The notes below the pieces were generated by a model, which ran no database searches, was not told the DNA's origin, and saw nothing but the letters and a program-made list of their open reading frames with translations. Below, in pieces: positions 1 through 10,085 of a stretch of 28,210 nucleotides of DNA; positions within the stretch are counted from its first letter, which is position 1; each line of letters starts with the position of its first letter. The position numbers and the translations under genes are program-made. The stretch is taken from NCBI GenBank assembly GCA_016987375.1, contig PJRA01000005.1:1176109-1204318 (forward strand). The letters run 5' to 3'. The DNA comes from Brachionus koreanus. Lineage: Eukaryota > Rotifera > Eurotatoria > Ploima > Brachionidae.

Positions 1-176
1 ATTTTAAAAAAAAAAAAGAAATGTTTAATGTTCTTTCCCAAATACACTAATTTTGTTGAACATTTTTAATTTACAAGAATTGATTAAAAAATTATATTAT
101 TAATTTCTAACAACACTGATAAAAACTCAAAAAACGCCTATAATATCTGACAAAAAATTGGTAAATTGCACTAAAT

Positions 177-855
177 TCAATCGGCTGTGAAATCCGAAAG
201 AGTAAAATCAATCAATATTTGCTTTCTTTTGGGTTTAAATTGTTCAATTTGAATATCTGCCATTTTGAACATAATTTTGGACGCCTTAGTTTGTTCAGTT
301 TGAGCATATTTATCACATAGATAAACCACACGTTTGATACCAGATTGAATGATCAGTTTTGCACAATCATTACAAGGAAACATGGACACATAAATGGTAC
401 AATCTTTCAAATTGGCTTCATTTTTATTCAATATAGCATTCATTTCAGCATGGCATACTTAATGATTATTAGAAAAAAAACAAAAAAATTTTTTGAAAAA
501 TGTACCAAATGGATACTTTGTATCAAGAATGGACCCATTAGAGGAAGTCCTCGACCATGGTAGATGATCATCAGAGCAGTTCTTTGGAAAACCATTGTAT
601 CCAATGCCGACAATTTTTTTTTCTTCATTGACGATACATGCTCCAACTTGAGTATTTGGATCTTTACTTCTTTGTGAACTTAATATTGATACGGCTAAGA
701 AATATTCATCCCAGTCCAAATAGTCTTGGCGCTTTTTTCTACAAGAAATCTTACTTTTTTTATTTAAATTTTGCTTTAACTTACATGGTCAAATCCGGAT
801 AAAACCCTATTTCGCTCAACTTTCTTTCCATTTCCATGTCTGATGAATTTTCCAT
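177..855 (-). CDS. DCTD: dCMP deaminase, complete, 3 exons
   Basis: Predicted deoxycytidylate deaminase, which converts dCMP to dUMP and feeds thymidylate synthesis as a soluble zinc enzyme. Model on the minus strand: exons 855-785, 738-506 and 457-177, introns of 46 and 48 nt with GT/AG ends, giving 194 aa; vertebrate enzymes are about 178 aa. Seen: YLDWDEYF (res. 30-37), [15 protein letters not shown], then CHAEMN with zinc ligand His104 and proton-shuttle Glu106, and PCNDC with zinc ligands Cys130 and Cys133. The long second exon starts with a non-ATG codon if read alone; the upstream 71-nt exon supplies the ATG and splices in phase 2 to give [10 protein letters not shown], as expected for the family. 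The second intron (phase 1) lies just before Val-Cys-His-Ala-Glu. All catalytic residues are present, so it should be active. A related divergent copy lies at 11970-12672. Confidence 0.93.
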
Positions 856-1109
856 TTAAAAAATTTTAAAAAATTAATTAGTTTTTGTATGATTTATTAA
901 AAAAAAAAGATTTTTATTTCACTCCAAGTAAGTAATATATTCATCATGATAGCGACTGCAAAATTTTCTTTTAATTTAAATCACTCAAAAACTATGCTTT
1001 TCATTTTTATCTAAAATTTTTTTAAAGTCAGTATTTTGAAATTAATTTTTTGATGACTCGCTTTATTTTCTTCGTAGTTTTTTTAAAAAAAATTATTTTC
1101 AAATTATTA

Positions 1110-1271
1110 ATGCAGATAGTATTGCTAGCATTATTTTCTCAATTAATGTCAAAATTTTGGAAAATTGATAACAATTTAGGATTTTTTAAAAGAAATTTTG
1201 AAAAATTAAAAAAATTCAAAGTTAGTACTACAGATGTCCATGATTCATCAATTCATTCAAGTTTTGACTAA
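1110..1271 (+). CDS. possible small secreted peptide, 53 aa, unrecognised
   Basis: A 53-codon ORF from ATG 1110 to TGA 1269-1271. It begins MQIVLLALFSQLMSKFW, which resembles a short signal peptide, then a lysine-rich stretch and a Ser/Thr/His/Asp-rich tail. The 3' half is less A+T-rich than the surrounding DNA, which is the main hint that it could be coded. The frame is open further upstream but that part is poly-T derived. I recognise no family. It could be a real small gene, one exon of a longer gene, or a chance ORF in AT-rich DNA; the last is most likely. Confidence 0.18.
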   Translation: MQIVLLALFSQLMSKFWKIDNNLGFFKRNFEKLKKFKVSTTDVHDSSIHSSFD

Positions 1272-1663
1272 AAGGATTAGGCATACTTAACTTTAGAAGA
1301 GAAACCGCTATCACCAATTGAATAAATGGGCGTAAAATTTATAAATATTAAATAATCTGTAAATTCATCTTTATTTTAAAAAAATGTCAAAATTTTTTTT
1401 TTATTTTCTTATTTATATTCAAAATAAAAGATTATTACTACACCACAGACCTTTTTTAATTAAAACACTGACCTGCACTTATTTACTTAAAAAAAAAGTT
1501 TTGGCACTTTGGTCATTCAATGTCATCAGCAAAAGCGAATGTCCTAGTAAGTTTTAGTAATATAAAAAAAATTAGATTAAATACAATTATTAATTTAATT
1601 GGAAACCTAAAAAATAATAAATTTTTAATTTCAAGCAAAAATGGAGGTTGTTTAAGATAAATT

Positions 1664-1851
1664 TTATACTAGAAAGCTCGGCTAATTTTGAATAAAATTT
1701 TTAAATTTAATAATGTAGACTAATTAAAATTTTTAAAGAATTAATAAACAAGTTGCTTAATTTTTAAAATCTTTTTTATAAATTTCTTTTCTATCAAAAC
1801 TGTTTAAGTTTCAATTTTTAAAAAAGATGTCCAAAAAACCCCTTGTGTTAA
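1664..1851. repeat. short TTAA-ended repeat, copy 1 (MITE-like)
   Basis: Begins ACTAGAAAGCTCGGCTAATT (from 1668) and ends AAAAAACCCCTTGTGTTAA. A related sequence at 27860-28068 has nearly the same left end (about 20 of 22 positions) and a similar right end (AAAAAACCC ... GTGTTAA), at similar length (about 190-205 bp). The interior is AT-rich and diverged. The left flank is TTAT rather than TTAA, so this copy looks older. Probably a non-autonomous DNA element. Confidence 0.45.
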
Positions 1852-2954
1852 TAATAATAAAATTTGAAGAAAAATTTTATTTTAAAAATTTTCAAATAAT
1901 TAATTGAGTTTTGATGCTATTTTGATATCAATTTATATGGCAAAATAATTAAACTAAAAGACAATTTTTTATTTTAAGAGCTATAGACAAACTTTAGAAA
2001 ACTGATTTTAATGATATAAAAATTAAATATGGAATTTAATTTTGCCTATTACCATTTAAGCATAGATTGTTTTACATAATTGCATTTCTTATTTTTTAAT
2101 ATATAGTAATAGTAAAAAATAGTGCAGTTGGGATACTATCACAAGGAGACGACTTGCTTCTTTTTTTTAATATGATCTGTATGACCTTTATGTTTTTTGT
2201 ATGACCTTCCTTATCTTTTAAATAAAGGTACAATTTATGGGGACCTAATTAAATCAATATCAAAACAATGGAGAAAAAACATTTGATTTTTTTTTCAAGA
2301 TTGATAAATAACTTTGTGATTAAAAGATCGATGTTAAAATAAACAAGATTCAAGCTATCAATTTACTATAGCATCAATTTGATCTATCTTGACTTTTTAA
2401 AGAATTTAAAAAATTTACTCAAGCTTATTTTTTTTTCAAAAAAAAATAATTAATTTTTTTTTATTTTTAAAAAATTTAAATTTTAAATATTAAAAATTTT
2501 TATTTTAATTAAATAAATTGAGTGTCAATAAATAGATTATGTATTAAATAAATCAGTCGACTATGATAAGGGCATTAGTCTGTTGAATTAAATTTGAAAA
2601 TTGAAAATTGATAAATTTTTTTTTCAAAAATTTTTAGATGAAAATTTAAGAAAAATTTAAAAATTTAATTAAACCTTTAAAATCTTATTAGCGCACGAAC
2701 TAAAACAATGTCAATCAAACACTGTTAAAAAAAATTTAGGGGGATACTTTGATTCTCTATCTTCAATATTTTAAGTCCATTTTGGATGACATTGAAGTTA
2801 ATTTTTTTTGTCTAAAACACAAAATGGTAAATAATTCTTTTTTTCAATTGTTAAGAATAATTTGAATGATCAAAAATTTGAAACATGAGTATGTAAGCTA
2901 AAAGAAAATTCTTAACGCTGATTTCGAACTTAGAATAAAAATAAAAATTTTGAA

Positions 2955-3445
2955 ATGAATATTCAATTGAATAAAATTTTCGAGAAAAGCACAGATTTAT
3001 ACCTGGTGTCTCAGAGATTTTTGGCAGCTAAAGCATTCGCTGGTGGAAAACTAGGAGGAGGAATATCAAGTAATACAAACGAATTTAGAAATTCTAAAAA
3101 AATGTCTGCTTTATTTGAAAAGAAAAGGGAGGTGCGCAACAGGTTAAAAAAGTTGAATTGCCAGTTGAAAGTGATGCGAAAAAATTGGCAACTTTTTGTT
3201 GTGGTTTGAATATACTAAAAACCGGAGGTGAAGAGGTTGCTATCAAGCCTGATTCCGAATATCCGGAATGGCTTTGGTCATTAAGTTCAGATAAAGGTCC
3301 ATCAATAGAAGAGATGGATCCCGATACTATGGAATATTGGGCCCGTAAACGAAGAATTGCAATCAGACACCAAAATAAATTAATGAGAAATCAATTTCCG
3401 GAACCATTTATACCCAAAAAGATCAAGAATTTACGGCTTGCTTAG
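2955..3445 (+). CDS. MRPL54: mitochondrial large-subunit ribosomal protein mL54, complete
   Basis: Component of the mitochondrial 39S ribosomal subunit. Model: exons 2955-3069 and 3123-3445, a 53-nt intron (donor AAGTAATA, acceptor TTTGAAAAG), 145 aa; human mL54 is about 138 aa. The two halves are in different frames and the first frame has no mL54 similarity after residue 38; the proposed intron restores the frame and makes a Lys/Gly-rich linker (KLGGGISKKGGAQQVKKVE) like the one in other animals. Family hallmarks follow: CCGLNILKTG, KPDSEYPEWLW, IEEMDPDTMEYWARKRR and a basic C-terminus. The first ~30 residues have an amphipathic, weakly acidic composition with RFLAAKAFAGG, consistent with a mitochondrial targeting region. 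The protein ends 70 bp from the 3' end of the convergent gene at 3516. Confidence 0.9.
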
Positions 3446-3455
3446 AAAAAAACCA

Positions 3456-3461
3456 AATAAA
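3456..3461 (+). promoter_or_regulatory. AATAAA polyadenylation signal of mL54
   Basis: Canonical AATAAA 11 nt after the mL54 stop codon. It lies about 15 nt from the opposing signal of the minus-strand gene, so the two 3' UTRs must be very short or overlap. Confidence 0.5.
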
Positions 3462-3474
3462 TATTTTATCAAAT

Positions 3475-3480
3475 TTTATT
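3475..3480 (-). promoter_or_regulatory. AATAAA polyadenylation signal of the convergent membrane-protein gene
   Basis: TTTATT on the plus strand reads AATAAA on the minus strand, about 36 nt beyond the stop codon of the gene at 3516-3956. Another AATAAA overlaps that stop codon itself. Confidence 0.45.
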
Positions 3481-3515
3481 TTCATTTAAAAACAATCTAG
3501 AAATATAAATAGAAA

Positions 3516-3956
3516 TTATTTATTTGTAGTACAAATATAATAAAGAATTATCAATATAGTTATCACAGTAGTATAGCATATAATTCCAAATATAAATGAA
3601 ATTAGATTTGAATAATCAGCTTTGGTCAAAAACTTATTTGCTTCTGGATAATTTTCTGCCGTTATTTCTTTTTTTGCTTTTATTCCAAAATATAGCCCCG
3701 ACAAAGCAACAGGTGGAAACAGAAAAATACTGAATAAAACTGAATAAATAAGAATACTTCTTAATCTAGCTCTCATTTCTTTATTATATGCAATATCGTA
3801 AGCAGTAAAACTATTTGTATCTGCTATTATTTCATTTATATTCGACTGGCCTGAACTATTGTTATTGTTCGAATTGAAAAAATCATTCTTATCCAAATAA
3901 TTTACTGTCATTTGTTTATTGGCGTGAAAATACCTTTTGACTACCTTAGGAACCAT
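3516..3956 (-). CDS. small two-helix membrane protein, possibly CD225/dispanin family
   Basis: A 146-aa protein from ATG 3956 to TAA 3518-3516. The frame stays open to 4040, but the only start there would be TTG and the extra residues are Phe-rich AT translation, so I prefer the ATG, which has G at -3 and +4. Residues 1-60 are polar with an Asn/Ser run (28-39). Then come a hydrophobic helix (about 67-91, with an internal Pro-Pro), a loop with KAKKEITAENYPEANKFLTKAD, and a C-terminal helix (about 118-142). The order helix, Gly-Asp/Asn-Tyr-x-x-Ala loop, helix resembles CD225/dispanin proteins (IFITM, PRRT, TMEM233 types), which sit in plasma or endosomal membranes. The match is topological plus a few loop residues, so the family call is tentative; that it encodes a protein is more secure. 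An upstream exon cannot be excluded. Confidence 0.6.
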   Translation of the reverse strand: MVPKVVKRYFHANKQMTVNYLDKNDFFNSNNNNSSGQSNINEIIADTNSFTAYDIAYNKEMRARLRSILIYSVLFSIFLFPPVALSGLYFGIKAKKEITAENYPEANKFLTKADYSNLISFIFGIICYTTVITILIILYYICTTNK

Positions 3957-4439
3957 TACCAAGATAAAATAAAAATCAAAAAAATAAAGGCTAAATAAAA
4001 AACTTTGAATATTTTTCTTAAATATTTTATTTGTATCCAAGCAAGCAAGTTGATTCTATTATAGCTTGGTGTTTAAGTAGAATTTTTTGGGGATCAAAAG
4101 AGAATAATAAAAATTCAATTTTTTGATCAATTTTTATAAGATAACTTAAGATAATAATCATGAATGGTGTTCAAAAAATGTTGATAAATTTTTTGTCTTA
4201 AAATTTTGTGCATTTATAGTTTAGAATGTTAATTTCTAAAACGACAGTTATCTTTTTTATTCTAATGCTTACCTTCAAATAGGCCTTGAGCCTTGATTAT
4301 GTGAATATTTAAAGATTCTTAATACATTTTATCAAATGCCCTACAATTTGAATAACTTTATTAAAAAGATAATTCAAAATGATCAACTTAAAATAATTAT
4401 AGTAGTTAATATTCCACGGTCAATTTAGTTTGACTAAAT

Positions 4440-4730
4440 TGACAAAGCAAGAAGACTAACGTTGTCTCGCTATAATAAACTTTTCCTTCTTTTTTTAAAT
4501 TTCTACCGACATTATCCAGTCTGTTTTTGAACTGGTTGATCCAGTTTGCTATGACAGCGCATTTCATTTATTTATTGTTGCTTTGCTTCCCTAACTCCTC
4601 CTTTAGCACCTTCATTATTCACTTATCTCATAAGCTGCGTATCGTAATACCAATTGACACGATTGTATTTGTTCTGAAATATCAAACGTCAAATATAAAA
4701 TTTGTTTAGAATTTTGTCTAGTTCTAGAAA
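4440..4730 (-). mobile_element. possible LINE C-terminal remnant
   Basis: This segment is less A+T-rich than its neighbours. On the minus strand it reads with stops, ending in NWINQFKNRLDN, which resembles the (V)NxFKxxLDxxW tail seen at the end of many LINE ORF2-like proteins. The plus-strand ORF at 4527-4709 is hydrophobic and resembles nothing I know. Weak call. Confidence 0.22.
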
Positions 4731-5785
4731 ATGCAAAAATAATCAGGGGTTTGGGGTAAACCGCGGAGGTAGATACAAAAAACCTGAAAAAAAAGCCAAA
4801 ACTTTACCATTTTTTGATCATGGTCTTGGTAAATTAGAGGAATGGTATCTCAAATAAGCCACTATTTTGTAGAAAAGATGATTATGTTGGGTCTACATGA
4901 CCAACATAATTTCAAATCTTTTCAATATACTAATAAAACTTTTTAGCAGACCTATTTTTCATCCAAGCATACTTTACTTTTTAACATATTTACTTCTGAA
5001 AAACATACCTCCCTTTTTAAAAAACTAAAAAATTATTTAACCTACTCAATTTTTAAATAAAAGATAAATTTGATATAAATTTTTAATTTTTTTGCAAAAA
5101 ATTTGAATTAAATTTTTGTCAATTAAAGAAATTTTTTTAAAAAATATATTTAGTTTAATTTCAATTTTTAATCAATGCACTTGCTGCTTTTATTTGACCA
5201 CAACGTTTGGGTTTGTTCAAGAACTTATTAGACTGCCTTTCAAAAGGAACTAATACTCATTTAGTTGCACAATAATTCATATTTCGAGTGTTTGTTAGCC
5301 AATTGTTTGCATTTGTTTTATTTTAGTTGAGTTATCTTCTAGGTCTGGATCCACATCGTTTAATCTTTTTTATATTTTTTTGATATGTTCGGTTTGTCTT
5401 ATAAACGAGAACTTTTTCCTTTTTTTTAAATTTATAAAATTTTGTTCAATTCTATTTTAATTTTAAGTTTGTTAAAAAGATTTTAGTATGTTATTAAGGT
5501 TTTTGTATGTTAAAAATGCAAGTATGTTGTAATGAAAAATTGGTATACTAAAAAGTTTTGTCTGTATGTTTAATAGTTTTATCAGCATGTTAAAACAATA
5601 ACTCCTTCCCTATCAGGATATACTATTAGGATATATATATTTGAACATGAGTTATTACAGCTTGAAGACAATATATTTAGTTTAGTTCAGACTTGTTTAT
5701 AAGTCACAGTTTAAAGTCTAATTTACAAAAAACTAAGTCTTAGTTATGACTTGATTTAAAAAAAATGACCGTTGTTTACAGCACT

Positions 5786-5870
5786 ATTTTTATTTATTTA
5801 TTTAAATAGTTTTAGGGATTACCCCAGGCATCTCAGAATGGATCGCAGTCCTTCTTAGCCTAGCGATTAA
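5786..5870 (-). mobile_element. retroelement 3' tail-like sequence, minus strand
   Basis: On the minus strand this reads CTGAGATGCCTGGGGTAATC, then a short arm CCC and a tail of repeated AAAT units. The layout (GC-containing segment, a small hairpin GGG...CCC, then (AAAT)n) is the same as in the LINE tails at 9079, 13141 and 14257, although the sequence is different. An A-rich stretch to about 6000 lies where 3' UTR would be expected. Confidence 0.35.
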
Positions 5871-7744
5871 ATAAAAACATAAAAAAAATAAAAAAGATAA
5901 ATGACTAAGAATAAATAAGTTAAAATAAGAATTGACTAGTTTGTGGTGATAGGAAATAATTAAATAATGAATTAAATAATTAAATGAATAAGAAAAAAAA
6001 AGGTAAGAACGATTTTGCCTAGATTGATAGTTTATCTGTTTATGCTGACGCTTTGGTTCTTAATTTTCTAAGCAGACACCTTTTGGAATGCTTTTTGTTT
6101 TTAGCTCTTGATCTTTGTCTTTTTTAGTTAATTGGTCTTTTTCTATTGTCCCATGCAATACATAGTTCACAAATAAGAGAATGAAAACTCTTGATAAATA
6201 CCAAGCTAATTGATCGAAGAAGCTCAAAGCAAGACCAAAGGAAGGAATCCAAAAGAATATTATTTAATTAACAAATATGAGATCGTTAAAATTGGTGAGA
6301 CTACAGAAAGATGTTGATCCGCCAGCTGATGTTTTTGCTTTAAGAAAATTTCAAATGAATGATATTAAATAGAGATAATAAATAGTTTTTTGGATATTAG
6401 AGTTAACGTTAGAGTATTTAAAAAAAATCAAACTAGAAATTACTTAAAATAATTTTACCTAATAATTTCAGTAATTTCAGTAAAAAGTATTTTATAATTA
6501 AAATTAAATAATATTTCGACAAAACAATTATTTAAATTATATTCAATTAAAATGTTATAAAAAATTTTATTTTTGTAATTAATATTAGATCTGACCCTAA
6601 CCCATTTCACTTACAACTAAATGGGCTTTTTTCTTATTTTTTTTTTTTTTTCCTTAATAAATATTTACTCATTAATAAATTTATGTGTCTGTCTTATCGA
6701 TTAGACATATACACACATTTTCTAATAAAATCTTTGTTTAATAAATATTATATTTTAATTCTTTATTTCATATTTTTCTTTTTTTCATATTTGTCAAAGC
6801 TTTTTAACTTAAGGCAAATAATTATATTTCAAATTTAATAACTAAATCAAATATTTAAATGAAAATATATTTTATTATATTTTTTTTCAAAGGATATAAA
6901 AAAATCATTGTTTCATAATAACTTTCGTCTTTCTCTCAAGAAAAAAAAAAGTTTTAGACTTTGATTAAAACAAATTTATTCGAACTAATAAAAGAACTAG
7001 AAGAAGTATTATTTATAAAATTGCTTTAAATATCGCCTTCTTTTTCACAAAGTAGACTCGTGATTTTTCAAAAAGCTTTAAGACAAGTCTTATTCTTAAA
7101 ATATAAATTATTTTATTTTAGAATTTAAATAAATAATATTTATGCAGCAAACTTATGAAATTGTCTCAAAGCAAACATTGTCTCAATATTTCGTTTTATT
7201 GATTATTGATTTAGTTCAAAACAAAAATTGAAAAATTTCTATGTGGTGTATTTATTTAATTTTGTTCAAATAATTAAATTAAGCAATGCTAACAAATATC
7301 TAAATACTAGTTTATCATTAATTCAAATGCATCTTTTTTTTTCAAAAGGTTGTTAAATAAGACTAGGCACATATAATGTGATTTTTTTATTTAGAAATTT
7401 TTTTGCTTATTCGCAAAATTACAAATCTAATATGATTATATTTTTGTTCATTTTAAAAAGATTTTAAAATTTAATTTGATTTTTACTGTTGAAAAATATC
7501 ATTTAAAATCAGCTATAAAATTTTTTTTTTTTTGGATTTGAAGCAGTAATAAAATACTGCTGCATTTTAAGGTTAAGTTCACATAAACTATCAAAGTCAA
7601 AATCTGTTTCAAATATTTTTTTTAATTTAATGTAAAGATATTTAAAAGCTACTTATTTGTAAACAACAAATTAGATAAATTTTTGAAAAATAGTATCAAT
7701 AATATAATATAAAAATTTAGTAATAATTCTAGCTTATTATTTGT

Positions 7745-7903
7745 CTAAGTTGTTTGTACTTTGTGGATATCATTGTTGTTGAATATGGTTAAATCAAACC
7801 CATATAAAAGTAGATGCCGAGCCGCGCATATCATGGAATATAATTGGGCTTTCATTTGATAGTCCATGTCAGCTGTAATAATACTTTTTCGCAGATTAAG
7901 CAT
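7745..7903 (-). pseudogene. LINE reverse transcriptase C-terminal fragment
   Basis: An open frame of 52 codons, extendable upstream a few codons without ATG. It contains MKAQLYSMICAARHLLLYGF followed by about 10 residues and a NDIHKVQT motif. The pattern K-x-QLY ... LLYG ... (D)I-x-K-(L/V)Q-T is the region just after the polymerase domain of many CR1/RTE/Jockey-like LINE proteins. The usual Trp of YGxExW is lost and the frame stops soon after, so this is a relic. It could be an orphan exon, but the motif spacing favours a LINE. Confidence 0.45.
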
Positions 7904-9078
7904 TGTGAGATTCCCTCCATTTCTTTTTTTCGTAATATGAAAACTATTTGTTAGCTATCTGTTTATTAAGAGATCAAAGAAGCGCATTTGACAATTACTG
8001 TATTTTGTATTTCGAAAATCTCTAATCCTAGAATTCTTAAAATTAATTAAGGATAAATTTAAAAATAATTTAAAGAGAATTTCTTCTTCTTAATTAAATA
8101 AAAATTAATCTTAAAATTGTTGGAATTTAGCTTACGAAAAAGAATTATACATTTAACTCTTTTAATGTTTAAAATTACAGAGAAAAATATTATTAGTAAT
8201 ATATATAAAAATGGAATTTTTTTTTTATTTCCAAATTGGATTTTATTCTAAATTAATTATTAATTTTAATAGTTCTTTCAATATTATTTGATACATTTGA
8301 ATAGTTATTGATTGTACCTGAACTAAAACTAAATTATTTAGAAACCATCTACTCTTCATTAACATCATTAGTAATCGATAAAAATGTAACTATTCAAGAA
8401 GCCAGTTTCAACCCTAGTAATTTTTCTCACAACAAAAAAACTATTTATTGGATTCGAAAACATAATTAAGATAACTAATTTAGAATATGATTAATATTTA
8501 TATATTCAATGTAATATGTCTCATTTTTGTAATTTAAAAATGAGTTTTAATCAAAAAATTTCAGTATTTAAACAGCTGATAGAGCATTATAAGAATGAGA
8601 AAAAAAAATTTTGTTAAATAAAATACAAGATAAATAATTTCTGTTCAATTGTATTTTCTAAATACACAAAAGAATACTGTTTTTAGCAAAAGTATCAAAG
8701 GAGGTAAAGTCTAAAGCCAAAAATTGGTCAAATTTCTGCATATTAAATTTGTTTTATTTTATCTTTTATTTCAATATTAATCAAATTTAAATAACTATAT
8801 AATTTGATTAAAAATTTATCAAACGAAAAATGTGGCACAAGTCATTATTATTTATTATTTGTTTAAAATTAAGTCTAATATGGAAAAATTTCTAATAAAA
8901 ATTTTTTTTTAAAAATTCCAATTTTAGTTAGTCATCTTCAACATTAAAAAGATGAAAAAAGTTTAGTTTTAGTGACATTATATTTAATATCTGATCTATT
9001 TTGAATTATTATTTTCCTTGCCTCGACTTTTCTCAGTAATAAATATCAAAGAGTTAGAAGTAATTCAAAATTCAGCAG

Positions 9079-9124
9079 TTTTTAATCTGAATGAGCATTA
9101 GTTCGGTAAAGATAACAAATAAAA
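9079..9124 (+). repeat. LINE 3' tail, family A, plus-strand copy
   Basis: TTTTAATCTGAATGAGCATT continues to AGTTCGGTAAAGATAACAAA and an A/T tail. It aligns over about 44 bases, with four or so mismatches, to the reverse complement of 13141-13194. Both contain GAGC-ATTA-G(C/T)TC, a small stem-loop, upstream of an AAAT-type tail. Confidence 0.6.
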
Positions 9125-10085
9125 GAAAAGTAATCTATTGTTTGACTATCAGCACACAATTAGTAGACACAATATCTTTTTGAACATAAAAATCTTGTTT
9201 TTTCAAGTGAACATAGTGCAAGATTGATTTATTTTAAAATTTTCTTTAAAAATCTGATTAAATTAGGACAGTAGTCAAATTTTAAAGCAATCATTTTTGC
9301 ACAAAGCTTGGAACATATTTTTGGATACTTAAATTTAAACTAAATTAAAATATAAAAGCCAAATTTAAAATGTGTGCTGTAATATATTTTTAATTGCTTT
9401 TTTAAAAATACCAAGCTTTTCTCTAATTGCTTAAAAATACTGTTATCAAATTCACTATCTTTGTCTACCTACTTTAGATACTATCATGCTGAATATTAAT
9501 ATCAATCCTAATAAAATTTTGTAGATAAATAAAAAAATTTTTAGATTTGTTTTATGAATATTTTTTTTTCTTAGAGCTAAAATTTTCTAAATTTATGCTT
9601 CCATTAAAAATGTAATATTCTAATCTCAATCTTAAGTAAATATCGAACTTGATTCTTTTTTTTTTGTTTAAGCAAATACAAATAAAAATAAAATTAAATA
9701 CAGTTATTTATTATTTTCAAAGGTGATTTTTTCCGTTTAGCTTTTAATTTAAAAATAAATTTTAATTTTAATAAAATTTTATAATAAAAATTATTTAGAT
9801 TGTTAGACTAGCTGTGTAATGGAGAGCATTGGTGTATCACGAGATAGACTAATTTAATTAACTAAAGAAACGTGCATATCTAGGCCAAATATTCAAAGTT
9901 TCTAAGAGATAAATCAAAATTTAATAAAAAAAAATGAAAAAAAAAATTTTTCGAAACAAAAATAGTAATAAATTTTATGATGCTTTGTCATCAAATTTTT
10001 ATTTTTCCAATATTTGTTATACGATACTTTGAATGTCAAGAAACGTCTAGAATTAATCACTAGATAATTTATATAAGCATTTATT

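Larger units (their letters stand above)
856..2954. other. AT-rich intergenic stretch
   Basis: About 2.1 kb of very A+T-rich DNA between the divergently oriented deaminase and mL54 genes. Apart from the weak small ORF at 1110-1271 and the short repeat copy at 1664-1851, I see homopolymer runs and no conserved coding frame. It must hold the promoters of both flanking genes, but no clear TATA or initiator stands out from the background. Confidence 0.5.
4041..10085. other. 6 kb gene desert with scattered mobile-element debris
   Basis: No intact gene seen on either strand. Recognisable pieces are listed separately: possible LINE C-terminus (4440-4730), a retroelement-like tail (5786-5870), LINE reverse-transcriptase C-terminal ORF (7745-7903) and a LINE 3' tail (9079-9124). 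A perfect 11-bp inverted repeat with a 3-nt loop is at 4419-4443. A 31-codon ORF at 6277-6372 contains LVRLQKDVDPPADVFALRKF, which looks less random than its surroundings, but I cannot place it. The rest is homopolymer-rich AT sequence. Confidence 0.5.

Noticed and set aside
345..563. Plus-strand 72-aa ORF opposite the dCMP deaminase
   Set aside because: It overlaps exons and intron 2 of a well-supported gene on the other strand and has no family features.
440..646. Minus-strand 68-aa ORF within the deaminase gene
   Set aside because: It is another frame of exon 2 and intron 2; the conserved protein is in the frame starting at 855.
3957..4040. 28-residue N-terminal extension of the small membrane protein
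   Set aside because: The extension starts at TTG, not ATG, and is a Phe-rich translation of AT sequence; ATG 3956 has better context.
4527..4709. Plus-strand 60-aa hydrophobic ORF
   Set aside because: Starts and ends without context; the minus strand gives a better, though weak, LINE-like match.
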